Positions 42,508-51,305 of a stretch of 64,000 nucleotides of DNA are shown piece by piece. The notes under the pieces were generated by a model that saw nothing but the letters and a program-made list of their open reading frames with translations, did no database searches and was not told the DNA's origin. Positions within the stretch are counted from its first letter, which is position 1, and the number at the start of each line of letters is the position of its first letter. The stretch is from Pedobacter africanus (GTDB lineage: Bacteria > Bacteroidota > Bacteroidia > Sphingobacteriales > Sphingobacteriaceae), in the NCBI RefSeq assembly GCF_900176535.1, contig NZ_FWXT01000003.1, forward strand, positions 558,001 through 622,000, given 5' to 3'. Both the position numbers and the translations under genes were made by a program.

Positions 42508-44322
42508 CTAAAGGAAGACAGGCCTATCCAGTTTTATCGCAATGCGGTGTGCAGCATTCATTAAGCCAACATGGCTGTAGGCCTGGGGGAAATTGCCCCA
42601 CTGACTGCCGTTTGTTTCATCAACATCTTCACTAAAAAGCATCAGGTGGTTTGCATATTTAATGATAGACTCGAATTCCTTTATCGCATCATCTATTCTT
42701 CCAACACAGGCCAAAGCCTCTACATACCAGAAAGCACAGATCAGAAAAGTGGTTTTCGGTTTACCAAAATCATCTTTATGCACATACCTGTAAAATAAGC
42801 CATTTTCTGCTTTTAGTTCCTGCTCCAAAGCAATTAAGTGGTCTTTTGCCCTTTGCGAGGCCGGATCCAGATAATTCATTAAGATCAGCTGCAGGGTGCT
42901 CGCATCCAGGTGTTTGCTGCCCACAGCATGATTGTAAACTTTCCTTTCCGGATCATAGCAGTCCTCTATATGCTTTGCGGCTTTGTCAATCAGGATCTGT
43001 GCCCGTTCCTGGTAAGGCTGGTTACCTATGGTTCTGGCCATCTTCAACGCCGCATTTGCACCGGCCCATTGAAAAAGGTTAGTATAGCAATGGGTGTTTG
43101 CAATGTTCCGGAATTCCCATATACCCGCATCCTTTTCGTCGATGGTGCGTTCGATCTTTTTGAGCAGGTAATCCAGCCATTGTTCTGAATCCTTTCTTTC
43201 TGAGTAAATAAAGCGATGGTCAGTATACAAAGGCAGCATCGAGACCAGTACCTGTCCGTAAATGTCATTTTGAATGTGCTCAAAAGCCTGGTTTCCTATC
43301 CGGATGGGCTTGTTGCCCAGATATCCTTTCAGATGCCTGAGTTTACGTTCGGTAAGTACCCTTTCTCCGGCAATACCAAACAAAGGCTGGTAGCGCTCGT
43401 CATCCCTGAAAGAAATATCAGTAATATAGTTAAAATAACGTTCCATTTCTTCAAAATGCCCGATGTGGTTTAAAGAAGTGATCACGTAATAGGTGTCCCG
43501 CATCCAGCAATACCGGTAGTCCCAGTTCCTGCCAGAGCCATCAGATTCAGGTAAACTGGTGGTACTTGCCGCAATAATGGCCCCGGTATCTTCATACTGG
43601 TGTATTTTTAAAGTGAGTGCGGATCGGATGACGTAGGATTGGTAAAAGCCGGCTATAGTCGAATGTTTGATCCACAACCGCCAGTATTTAATGGTTTCCC
43701 TTAGAAAGCGCTCGGCAGTACTGATGATCGGCGCGTCGAGGTCATGGGCGTAGGTAAGGATCAGGTACTTGGATTCATTCAAAGCAAAATATTTTCCGTC
43801 TTCTATGTAGCTCAATGAGATATTGGTACTCAGCTGCATGTCTTCATCATTACCGGTAAAACTAATGTGGTTACTGCCCCTGCTGCTTTTTTGCTTGGCT
43901 TTACCGTATTCAAATACCGGTTTGCAGCTTACTTTAATCCTGGGATTGCCCTCCAGAGGCTCAATTTTCCGGATCAGCATTAAAGGCTTATAATAACGTT
44001 CGTATTGGTAAAATCGAGGTGCAAAATCAAAAATCCGGTATTTCCCTTCCGGATTGCTGATTTCGGTACAAAGTACATTGGTATTGTCAAGGTAATATTG
44101 TCTGGACAGGTATTCACCAGCGGGTAAGATGGAGAACTCCCCTCCTTTTTCTTTATCCAGCAAACCACCAAACACAAAACTGCTGTCAAATCTTGGCCAG
44201 CAGAGCCAGTCTATATTCGTGTTCTTGTTTACATGGGCCAGATAAGCGCAATTGCCGATAATTCCTGTTTGATAAGTGTGTCTTTCCGTCATACGATTCA
44301 TTCCGTTGTTCCGTATTAACAA
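42508..44322 (-). CDS. GH15 glucoamylase/trehalase-like enzyme
   Basis: This 604-residue cytoplasmic protein has no signal peptide. The N-terminal beta-sandwich (about 10-220, IGNCAYLAHVNKNTNIDWLCWPRFDSS) and the C-terminal alpha/alpha-toroid (about 240-600) are the GH15 build, with GRNWDYRYCWMRD and GNFPQAYSHVGLMNAA as family signatures. Members hydrolyse starch-type glucans or trehalose by inversion. Pairing with the trehalose synthase/phosphatase favours a trehalase or a maltooligosaccharide role in the same cycle. Met codons at residues 8 and 11 are alternative starts; residue 11 (TERHTYQTG) fits the family best. Confidence 0.88.
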   Translation of the reverse strand: MLIRNNGMNRMTERHTYQTGIIGNCAYLAHVNKNTNIDWLCWPRFDSSFVFGGLLDKEKGGEFSILPAGEYLSRQYYLDNTNVLCTEISNPEGKYRIFDFAPRFYQYERYYKPLMLIRKIEPLEGNPRIKVSCKPVFEYGKAKQKSSRGSNHISFTGNDEDMQLSTNISLSYIEDGKYFALNESKYLILTYAHDLDAPIISTAERFLRETIKYWRLWIKHSTIAGFYQSYVIRSALTLKIHQYEDTGAIIAASTTSLPESDGSGRNWDYRYCWMRDTYYVITSLNHIGHFEEMERYFNYITDISFRDDERYQPLFGIAGERVLTERKLRHLKGYLGNKPIRIGNQAFEHIQNDIYGQVLVSMLPLYTDHRFIYSERKDSEQWLDYLLKKIERTIDEKDAGIWEFRNIANTHCYTNLFQWAGANAALKMARTIGNQPYQERAQILIDKAAKHIEDCYDPERKVYNHAVGSKHLDASTLQLILMNYLDPASQRAKDHLIALEQELKAENGLFYRYVHKDDFGKPKTTFLICAFWYVEALACVGRIDDAIKEFESIIKYANHLMLFSEDVDETNGSQWGNFPQAYSHVGLMNAAHRIAIKLDRPVFL

Positions 44323-44387
44323 CAGGATTGGTACAGAATTGTTGACGATTAATGGAATTTCCTACCTAAAAGGGGATTAAAGCTATT

Positions 44388-45545
44388 TTATTGGATGAAA
44401 TCCTGGTACAGCTGGTTAATGGCTGCTTTCAAAAGGCCGTTAAAAGCATCGGTGTATTCCGGCCGGCAGCCATTGGTAATCACTACAATCCCGAATTTCT
44501 CCCTGGGCTGGAAGAACATGGCGCTGTATAGCCCATAAGCAGAACCTGTATGCCCTGTCATAATTTTTCCAGGGACCAGTTTATCTGTTTGCAGCAAGGC
44601 AAGACCATAATTTTCAGGTTCCGATACTTTGGTCTGCATCAGCCGGGCGCTTTTTTTTGAGATGATCCTTCCCCCATTGTATTTTCCATAGTTCATGTGC
44701 ATGGTCATGTAGCGGGCCAGGTCTGCTGCCGAGATCTTCATTCCACCGGTTGGGGAAAACAGAGGTGTACTGTAGCCCATGACATAACTCCTGATCTCAT
44801 CGCTGCGCGGATTATAGGCTGAAGCTGCAGGATTGAATTTTCTGGAAACAGAATCATATTCATACAAGGTAACAAAGCGGTTCTTGTCCAGGGAGTCTAC
44901 ACAATAACCTCCATAGAGTCCCAGCCGGTCCAGAATATGGTGTTTGATGTACTGGTCAAAACGTTCTCCTGAAAGCTTTTCTATAACAGCCCCTACCATG
45001 TTAAAATTCAGGTTGCAGTATTGGTACCCTTTTCCAGGTTCATAACTGTTGTAACACTTTGTCCAGTTTTTATTCCTGTCCGGATTGATGACATCGAGAT
45101 TGAAGTACCCCTCACTATCGTTGATACTTGAGGTATGCGACAACACCATTTTTAAGGTGATTACGGTTTCAGGGAATTTTGGGTTCCTCACCTTAAAACC
45201 AACCAGATCACTGAAATCATCATTCAATGACGCTTTACCGGCTTCCAGCAACTGCATCATGGCTGTTGCAGAAAAAGACTTCGAAATAGAGGCGATCCTG
45301 AAGATATCCTGATCTTTAAGTTCCGTATTGCTTTCCATATTTTTGAACCCAAAGGACCGGGTATATACCATTTTGTTTCCCTTTACTACAGCCACCGAAA
45401 GTCCCACTGCATCGAATTTTTTCATGATGCGCTGTAAGTTGACAGCAACACTGTCCGGGCCAGGCTGACTAAAGCCTTGTAATGAAATAAAAAGAAAGCA
45501 TACTAAAGTGCGGAAGTAAAGTCTTAAAGCGTTTGGTCTGGTCAT
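44388..45545 (-). CDS. Class C beta-lactamase-family serine hydrolase
   Basis: This 385-residue exported enzyme has a signal peptide (about 1-27, GFSQ end). The serine penicillin-recognising fold is marked by SISK (Ser86, Lys89), YCN (Tyr near 180) and an HTG motif near residue 340 in place of KTG. HTG is usual in the esterase/peptidase branch (EstB, DD-peptidase-like) more than in true AmpC. Likely roles are peptidoglycan, ester or D-amino-acid peptide hydrolysis. Antibiotic hydrolysis cannot be assumed. A possible leader RNA with terminator lies just upstream. Confidence 0.87.
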   Translation of the reverse strand: MTRPNALRLYFRTLVCFLFISLQGFSQPGPDSVAVNLQRIMKKFDAVGLSVAVVKGNKMVYTRSFGFKNMESNTELKDQDIFRIASISKSFSATAMMQLLEAGKASLNDDFSDLVGFKVRNPKFPETVITLKMVLSHTSSINDSEGYFNLDVINPDRNKNWTKCYNSYEPGKGYQYCNLNFNMVGAVIEKLSGERFDQYIKHHILDRLGLYGGYCVDSLDKNRFVTLYEYDSVSRKFNPAASAYNPRSDEIRSYVMGYSTPLFSPTGGMKISAADLARYMTMHMNYGKYNGGRIISKKSARLMQTKVSEPENYGLALLQTDKLVPGKIMTGHTGSAYGLYSAMFFQPREKFGIVVITNGCRPEYTDAFNGLLKAAINQLYQDFIQ

Positions 45546-45579
45546 CTTATTTAAAAAGAAATCAATGGGTTATGAATTA

Positions 45580-45665
45580 AAAAGCCCCTTGTTTTACAAG
45601 CGGCTTTTACCTGTTCTTATGCTGTGCCTGCCCTACGCGGATCACCCACTCACAGGACTTTTTTG
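45580..45665 (-). ncRNA. Candidate leader RNA or small RNA with terminator hairpin
   Basis: The 400-bp stretch 45546-45945 is not empty. Reading leftwards, a GC-rich block (45609-45660) stands out from AT-rich flanks and can fold in two exclusive ways, because CACAGG (45651-45656) can pair with either 45622-45626 or 45610-45614. It is followed by a hairpin (45580-45586 with 45602-45608, plus an inner 4-bp stem) and a U-run, about 35 bp before the serine hydrolase start. This is the layout of a transcriptional attenuator or riboswitch. I could not match it to a known family, and no clear promoter was found. Confidence 0.4.
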
Positions 45666-45759
45666 TCGGTATATTTATTCAATTATTACTTATAACAAGT
45701 TAAGAAATTACCGGTTTGCATTTTTATAAATTTTATTAACAAATTCACAATTCCTGACA

Positions 45760-45796
45760 TTTGACAAGGCTTTATCAAATTCTAAAACTATATTTG
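45760..45796 (+). promoter_or_regulatory. Promoter for the small membrane peptide
   Basis: TATATTTG (45789-45796) is an exact match to the Bacteroidota -7 element TAnnTTTG; TTTG at 45760-45763 could be the -33 element with a long 25-bp spacer. The peptide start codon follows 32 bp later. Confidence 0.5.
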
Positions 45797-45828
45797 TTGC
45801 ATTAAAAGTTATTTTAAAATATAATTAT

Positions 45829-45936
45829 ATGACATCTTTATCTGCAATCAGTTTAGTTGCTTTAGCAGTGATCATTATCATTTCTGCGTTTTATTTAACC
45901 TTCAGGAAAAAGAAAGAAACCAGCGGACATCATTAA
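45829..45936 (+). CDS. Small single-helix membrane peptide (35 aa)
   Basis: The ATG at 45829 opens 35 codons ending at TAA 45936. The product starts MTSLSAISLVALAVII, is a single hydrophobic helix (about residues 4-24), and ends in a basic and polar tail (FRKKKETSGHH), the profile of a small N-out/C-in membrane protein. A good -7 element lies 32 bp upstream. It ends 10 bp before the convergent ABC transporter stop. No family recognised; regulatory small membrane proteins of this size often modulate a transporter, but that is only a suggestion. Confidence 0.55.
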   Translation: MTSLSAISLVALAVIIIISAFYLTFRKKKETSGHH

Positions 45937-45945
45937 GGATGCCCA

Positions 45946-47706
45946 TCAGCTGCTTCTCTTACCCTTGATCAGCATGTTCATGGCATGATCCATTGTGCCT
46001 GCTTTAATTACTTCGCCTGAGTTCACAAAGTAAATCTCATCTGCGTTCTCTATGGTATTTAAGCGATGCGCAATAATGACCAGTGTGGTTTCCTGAGGTA
46101 GTTTATTCAGAATATCACTAAGCAGCTGTTCCGTAACTGTATCAATGTTTGCAGTAGCCTCATCAAGGATAAGCAGTTTTGGATTACGTAACACTGCCCT
46201 CATAAAAGCAATGAGCTGTTTTTGGCCCAGACTGATGTTATCGGCACCCGATGACACCTCGGTTTCCAGGCCCTTGTCGAACAATAACAGCAAGTCCTCA
46301 AGATGGGCAGCTTGAATCACTGCCTCCAGTTGCGCGTTGGTATAGTCCTTATAAGCCGTATTACTGTATAAAATATTGTCTCTGACTGTACCGCTAAACA
46401 AAAAAGGCTCCTGCAGTATAAATCCGATCCTATTGGTCCGTTCCTCGGCAGTAAAAGAGCGGATGTCTTTCCCGTCTAATAAAACGGTTCCGCTTGTCGC
46501 ATCGTATAGGCGCGCCATCAGCGATGCAGTAGTGGTTTTACCGCCGCCGGTTGGCCCAATCAGCGCGTAGGTTTTGCCCTTCTGCAGGTCAAAGCTGATG
46601 TTGTGCAGGATTTCTTGTCCACCAGCATAAGCAAAATGCACATTTCTAAAACTAAGTAGCGCATCAGAACGATGTCTGGTATCATCCCTTACTGTACGAA
46701 GATCATTTTCGAGTGAAAGGATCTGTGAAATCCTGTCCCATGCAGCTAAGGCTACCTGGAGGCTGCTCCATAAGGCAGCGAGTTGCCTTAGAGGGTTGTA
46801 GAAAGTTACAGCATAAGACAAGTAGCTGATCAGCAATCCGATGGTGAATTCTCCGGCGGCAATCAGCTGAATACCGTACAACAATACCACCAGCTGTGCG
46901 ATACTCGAAAATAAACCAAAAACAGGAACAAATATGTTATTGGCTATTCCTGCACCAATTGCGGTATGGTAATTTTGCTGATTGGTTTCGTCGAACCGTT
47001 TTCTGAAATAATCGCGGCGGTTAAAGGCAATGATCACTTTAAAATTGTTCAGGCTTTCCTGAATCCCTGCACTTAGGCTGCCTACACTTTTAAGGTTAAC
47101 TGCATTTTTCCTTTTTACCCATGCCGATGCCAATACAGTAAACAGCAGTATAAGTACAGCCGGGCCCAGTGTGGCGGTACCCAGTTTGAAATTGATGAGT
47201 AACAGAAACACTCCAGAGCCCAGCATGGTGAACAAGCTACTCAGAAACTGCATCAGCGATTGCGAAAAGAACTGATTTACTTTATCTGTATCGTTGTTTA
47301 CCCTGGAGATCAGGTCGCCTGCTTTATTCTGACTGAAAAATGAAACCGGCAGTTCCTGTAATTTATTAAAAATGGCATTTCTAAGGGTGTAAAGCATTCG
47401 CTGTCCAACTCCGCCCATAAGTTTGGTCTGCAGGTATCCGGTAAACAGCGTGATCAGGAACATGACCAGTAAAATACCTGAGTACAGCAATACCCCATCA
47501 AATTGTTTGGTGGTCATGTAATTGTCTATGGTATGACCTATAATTAAAGGCGATAGCAGCAGTAAAGCCGAATTGATGACCATTGCAATAAATGCGAACA
47601 AAAGCCTCCGCCGTTCATGGGCGATCAGCAGCAGCAATTTTTTAAGTACCGCAAATGTCGACTTCTTTTCGTCCTTACCGCTGAGCTGGCTAAGATTGTA
47701 GTTCAT
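45946..47706 (-). CDS. ABC exporter half, catalytically competent ATPase
   Basis: The protein has about 586 residues from the Met at 47706; an earlier Met at 47745 would overlap the upstream gene by 56 bp and adds a poorly hydrophobic N-terminus. Six membrane helices (about 25-320) precede a nucleotide-binding domain with Walker A GPTGGGKTT, Walker B LLILDEATA with catalytic Glu, and switch His in IIAHRL. The signature reads SLGQ instead of LSGGQ. It forms a heterodimer with the upstream gene product, exporting drugs, lipids or peptides; the substrate is unknown. Confidence 0.9.
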   Translation of the reverse strand: MNYNLSQLSGKDEKKSTFAVLKKLLLLIAHERRRLLFAFIAMVINSALLLLSPLIIGHTIDNYMTTKQFDGVLLYSGILLVMFLITLFTGYLQTKLMGGVGQRMLYTLRNAIFNKLQELPVSFFSQNKAGDLISRVNNDTDKVNQFFSQSLMQFLSSLFTMLGSGVFLLLINFKLGTATLGPAVLILLFTVLASAWVKRKNAVNLKSVGSLSAGIQESLNNFKVIIAFNRRDYFRKRFDETNQQNYHTAIGAGIANNIFVPVFGLFSSIAQLVVLLYGIQLIAAGEFTIGLLISYLSYAVTFYNPLRQLAALWSSLQVALAAWDRISQILSLENDLRTVRDDTRHRSDALLSFRNVHFAYAGGQEILHNISFDLQKGKTYALIGPTGGGKTTTASLMARLYDATSGTVLLDGKDIRSFTAEERTNRIGFILQEPFLFSGTVRDNILYSNTAYKDYTNAQLEAVIQAAHLEDLLLLFDKGLETEVSSGADNISLGQKQLIAFMRAVLRNPKLLILDEATANIDTVTEQLLSDILNKLPQETTLVIIAHRLNTIENADEIYFVNSGEVIKAGTMDHAMNMLIKGKRSS

Positions 47707-49393
47707 AATTGCTGGTACTTTGCTGTGAATTATAAATCTGGACATACTCAGGACTGCTTTTCATGAGTTCCTGATGCCTGCCCTGTGCAATAATTTCGCC
47801 CTGCATCAGCAGGATCACTTTGTCGTAATGCTGAACAGCGGCAATTTTTTGCGTTACAGACAATAAGGTGAGTCCGGGGTAGTTTTGCTGTACATTGGCC
47901 AGGATGCGCTGTTCAGTATTGCTATCCACTCTTGCCGTAAAGTCATCCAGCAGTAAAACCCTGGGGTTTAAGGCCAGGGCCCTGGCCAGCATAATCCTTT
48001 GCTTTTGTCCGCCCGACAAATCAGATCCCCTTTCAGATACGATCGTATTTAATTTCTCAGGAAGTCCATCAATAAAATCCTTTAATTCGGCTGTTTCAAT
48101 TGCTTTTTCTAAGAATTCATCTGTAACAAGATCACTAAACGCAATATTTTCACGGATGCTCATATTGAACAGGATGCTGTCCTGAAAAACAAAGCCGATC
48201 TGGTTGTGAAAGGATTCCGGCTGATAAGCGTCAATCGAGTTTCCATCAAACAGGACCTCACCTTCATCGGGCTTAATCAAACCCGTAAGCAGGTATAGCA
48301 ACTGTGTTTTTCCGGCTGCTGTAGGTCCAATGATGGCCGTCTTTGAACCCGGTTGTAAATTAAAGGAAATGGCTTTCAGTACTGGTTTTTGTCCGTAGCG
48401 TACATTTACCCCTTTCATTTCCACTTGCCCTTTTAAAGCATCAGTAAGATTGCCGGACGGAACAGCATCGTCCTGGTTCAGCACCTGTGCAATGCGCCCG
48501 TATGATGCCTTCGCCTGCGCAATTACATTGCTCATAAAACCGATCACGATGATTGGGAAAATAAGCATGGCAAGGTAGCTTTTGAAGGCGGCGAAATCGC
48601 CAAGGGTCATGCTTCCGCTAATCACATAATGTCCGCCCAGTACCAGGATCGTAAGACTGGCCAGGTTGGCTACAAAAGTAATGACGGGGATGAGGCCGGC
48701 GAAAAGATTTAAAATACCGATTCCCAGTTCCTTTGCCTTTGTACTGGCCGACAAAAATTTCACATATTCCAATTGCTGTGAATTGACAACCCTGATCAAT
48801 GCAGATCCCAGAATACTTTCGTTGATTACCTTATTCAGCCAGTCTATTACTTCCCTGGCCTGCTTGAAAAGTACGGTCACTTTTTTAATCACCACGAAAA
48901 ACGTAATTCCAATAATCGGGATGATGGCCAGGATGGCCAGTGCAAGTTTCCAGTTTATGGTAAGCAGTAAAACGGTAGCCCCTATGATGATAAATACAGA
49001 AGAGGTTATGGAAACAATAGCCTGTGCGATGAAGGTTTTAATAGAATCTGCATCAGCGGTAAGGTTGGTCAGCAGTTTGGATGGATTTGCTTTTTCAATA
49101 TAAGCATTGCTTTGCCTTGAAATCTTATCTGCGAGTTTTGTTCTTAAATCTTTGGCAACCTTTTCGGAAGCATAGGTTTGTACGATGCCCTGCAGAAAGG
49201 TAAAAAGGAACACAAACAGGATCGCTATTGAAAATTTAACCAGGATGCCATGGATATCAAAAGTACCGGCAGTATAAGCGTCTATTCCATCGGCAACAAT
49301 CCTGGGCAGCAACAGGTTGATGCCATTACCAGCCAATGTAAAAAGCAGCAATACAGCGATAAGACCTTTATAAGGTTTGAGTAAGCTAAACAT
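47690..49393 (-). CDS. ABC exporter half, degenerate ATPase site
   Basis: This 567-residue membrane protein has six helices (about 10-300) and a nucleotide-binding domain with Walker A GPTAAGKT and canonical signature LSGGQKQR. Its Walker B ends LLLDDFTA with Asp in place of the catalytic Glu, and the switch His is Gln (SVTQK). Such asymmetry is the hallmark of heterodimeric exporters with one dead site (BmrCD, TM287/288 type). It is co-transcribed with the other half and overlaps the oxidoreductase gene upstream by 8 bp. Confidence 0.9.
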   Translation of the reverse strand: MFSLLKPYKGLIAVLLLFTLAGNGINLLLPRIVADGIDAYTAGTFDIHGILVKFSIAILFVFLFTFLQGIVQTYASEKVAKDLRTKLADKISRQSNAYIEKANPSKLLTNLTADADSIKTFIAQAIVSITSSVFIIIGATVLLLTINWKLALAILAIIPIIGITFFVVIKKVTVLFKQAREVIDWLNKVINESILGSALIRVVNSQQLEYVKFLSASTKAKELGIGILNLFAGLIPVITFVANLASLTILVLGGHYVISGSMTLGDFAAFKSYLAMLIFPIIVIGFMSNVIAQAKASYGRIAQVLNQDDAVPSGNLTDALKGQVEMKGVNVRYGQKPVLKAISFNLQPGSKTAIIGPTAAGKTQLLYLLTGLIKPDEGEVLFDGNSIDAYQPESFHNQIGFVFQDSILFNMSIRENIAFSDLVTDEFLEKAIETAELKDFIDGLPEKLNTIVSERGSDLSGGQKQRIMLARALALNPRVLLLDDFTARVDSNTEQRILANVQQNYPGLTLLSVTQKIAAVQHYDKVILLMQGEIIAQGRHQELMKSSPEYVQIYNSQQSTSNYELQS

Positions 49394-50456
49394 CCCTGCA
49401 GGTAAAACTGTCCATCAACTGCATACACAGCATGGCATCCTGTGCCGAACAGGGGTTTTCGCCCCTGCCCGAGAAATAGTTCACTACTTGTTCTATCATC
49501 GGCTGCTGCACATGCTGCAGCGGATCAAATATAAAATCCTGATCTATGCCGTTTTTACGTAAAGTTACTTTATGCCCAAACATCGGAAAGGTTATTTTAC
49601 CCTCAGTTCCGATAATCTCACAGCTGTCTGTTTTTTCTGCTGCATTAAAACACCAGGAGCCGTTAAAGAGCACCCCATTTTTAAAGAGCACCTGCCCGCT
49701 TACAATGTCATCCGCTGGATACAGACCTGCCTGGTTTAAAGAAAGGCCCATGGATTTCAAAGGATGGCCAAAAAAATAAATCATCAGGTCCAGCTGATGC
49801 GGGGAAAGATCATGAAATAATCCACCACCGGAAATTGCCGGATCAAAGCGCCAGTTGCTGCCGCTCCCCCCGGCCGTACTGGCGATCAGGTCAGAATTGT
49901 GTGGCTGGTGCATCTGCAATTGCACCAGGCTGATATCGCCTATCGCTTTCTGATCAATAAGCGCTTTAACTTTCAGGAACATGGGTTGCTGCCTTCTGTA
50001 ATGTGCTACTGTTAGTTTCACATTGTATTTTTCTGCAGCTTCTTTCATCCTTAAAGCCGACACGGCATTCAATGTCATGGGCTTTTCTACGTATACCGGT
50101 TTGCCGGCAGCCAAAGCCAACAGGGCATATTCCTCATGTTGTAAAGGTGGTGTGGCAATGTAAATGGCATTTATTTCCGGATCGTTGATCAGCCGCGCCG
50201 CATTGTCGTACCATTTTGGCACATTGTGCCGGTAGGCATAATCCTGCGCCTTGGCCCCGCTCCTGCGCATAACCGCAACCAGGGATGAACCAGGTATTTT
50301 ATTAAAGGCCGGGCCACTTTTAACTTCAGTAACGTCACCACAACCAATAATTCCCCATTTTAGTTCCGCGGACCTGTCGTTTCCCAACATGTTCCGCACT
50401 TTTTCCATGAAATAGTTGGGCTTACCATTCATCCTGCCATTTAATGATATTTCCAT
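49386..50456 (-). CDS. Gfo/Idh/MocA-family NAD(P)-dependent oxidoreductase
   Basis: The protein has 356 residues, cytoplasmic, with a Rossmann domain (about 32-150) opening with WGIIGCGDV and including the EKPM motif with the catalytic-region Lys. A C-terminal alpha/beta domain (160-350) contains the GGGLFHDLSPHQLDLM segment with the family's active-site His. It oxidises or reduces a sugar or inositol-type polyol. The first about 23 residues precede the fold and may be untranslated; Met17 or Met23 are alternative starts. It heads a small operon with the ABC exporter. Confidence 0.9.
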   Translation of the reverse strand: MEISLNGRMNGKPNYFMEKVRNMLGNDRSAELKWGIIGCGDVTEVKSGPAFNKIPGSSLVAVMRRSGAKAQDYAYRHNVPKWYDNAARLINDPEINAIYIATPPLQHEEYALLALAAGKPVYVEKPMTLNAVSALRMKEAAEKYNVKLTVAHYRRQQPMFLKVKALIDQKAIGDISLVQLQMHQPHNSDLIASTAGGSGSNWRFDPAISGGGLFHDLSPHQLDLMIYFFGHPLKSMGLSLNQAGLYPADDIVSGQVLFKNGVLFNGSWCFNAAEKTDSCEIIGTEGKITFPMFGHKVTLRKNGIDQDFIFDPLQHVQQPMIEQVVNYFSGRGENPCSAQDAMLCMQLMDSFTCRDV

Positions 50457-50490
50457 TCTAGCTATCCGCTTTCAGTTTTAATTCCAGTGT

Positions 50491-50512
50491 ATCAATTTGA
50501 TGATATGTATCA
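50491..50512. promoter_or_regulatory. Overlapping palindromes upstream of oxidoreductase operon
   Basis: ATCAATTTGAT (50491-50501) and TGATATGTATCA (50501-50512) are two adjoining near-perfect inverted repeats. They lie 35-56 bp before the oxidoreductase start in the 199-bp divergent gap, a suitable place for a regulator. Confidence 0.4.
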
Positions 50513-50655
50513 AACCCCCTGCCAATGTTTAGTTAAATCATTGGATTACAAAGTAAAATTCTATCGTAAATGTCTCGAAATAAAATCTTATAAACAAAAA
50601 AGGAACGAAATTTGTTAATTAAATAGCTGAAACCCTTAAAACAAATCTACAAATT

Positions 50656-51234
50656 ATGAAAAAGCTAATTTTTACTATTATTTTAGGAAGTACCCTGGCA
50701 TTTGCAGCAAATGCACAGATACAAAAAGGAAATGTCATGATTGGGGCAAATTTATCCAACATTAAATTTGGTTTGGATAAACCCAATGCTTTTACCTTTA
50801 ACATTAGCCCGAAAGCTGCCTGGTTTGTTCAGGATGGACTGGCCTTCGGTGGGGAGGTTAATTTAGGCCTGGCTACCCAAAAAGGTTCCGGGACAGACAT
50901 TAGTTACGGTATAAGTGCCTTGGGCAGGTATTATGGCGAGACCGGTGCGAATGAGGTGGTTAAAAGTTCCAGGTTTTTTGGAGAGGCTACTGTTGGTGTA
51001 CAAGGTTACAATCCATCTGCTGGCGGCAGCACAAACGGACTCGGATTCAGCTTTGGCCCTGGTTTTACTTATTTCGTAACCCCCTCTATTGGTCTTGAAG
51101 CATTGCTGAAATACAATGGTGTGGTAGGTTTCGGATCCAGCGCCTATGCCCACAATCTGGGTTTGGGGGTTGGCTTCCAGATTTATCTTCCGGGAAAAAG
51201 CACAGCCAGGAAAGTTCAAAAAGACATGAACTGA
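50656..51234 (+). CDS. Small outer-membrane beta-barrel protein
   Basis: The protein has 192 residues with a clear signal peptide (1-21, AFAANAQ). The mature part alternates Gly and aromatic residues in strands (GEVNLGLATQKG, ALGRYYGE, FGPGFTYFVTPSIGLEALLKYNG), as in eight-stranded OmpW/OprF-like barrels of Bacteroidota. It stands alone on the plus strand and ends at a strong terminator. No substrate or enzymatic motif is visible; general envelope protein. Confidence 0.8.
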   Translation: MKKLIFTIILGSTLAFAANAQIQKGNVMIGANLSNIKFGLDKPNAFTFNISPKAAWFVQDGLAFGGEVNLGLATQKGSGTDISYGISALGRYYGETGANEVVKSSRFFGEATVGVQGYNPSAGGSTNGLGFSFGPGFTYFVTPSIGLEALLKYNGVVGFGSSAYAHNLGLGVGFQIYLPGKSTARKVQKDMN

Positions 51235-51266
51235 TCCTGTTGACTAACAGCATAGAAGCCTGAAGT

Positions 51267-51302
51267 AAAACGCCCCCTGATTCCTAAATCCGGGGGCGTT
51301 TT
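51267..51302. terminator. Bidirectional intrinsic terminator
   Basis: A perfect 11-bp stem (51267-51277 with 51292-51302), GC-rich in its upper half with a 14-nt loop, is followed by a T-run and preceded by an A-run. It serves the barrel gene and the convergent symporter operon. Confidence 0.9.
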
Positions 51303-51305
51303 TAT

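Noticed and set aside
45609..45660. Possible TPP riboswitch because of a GCGTAGGG segment on the minus strand
   Set aside because: The CTGAGA element and the rest of the TPP core are missing; the similarity is limited to a few bases.
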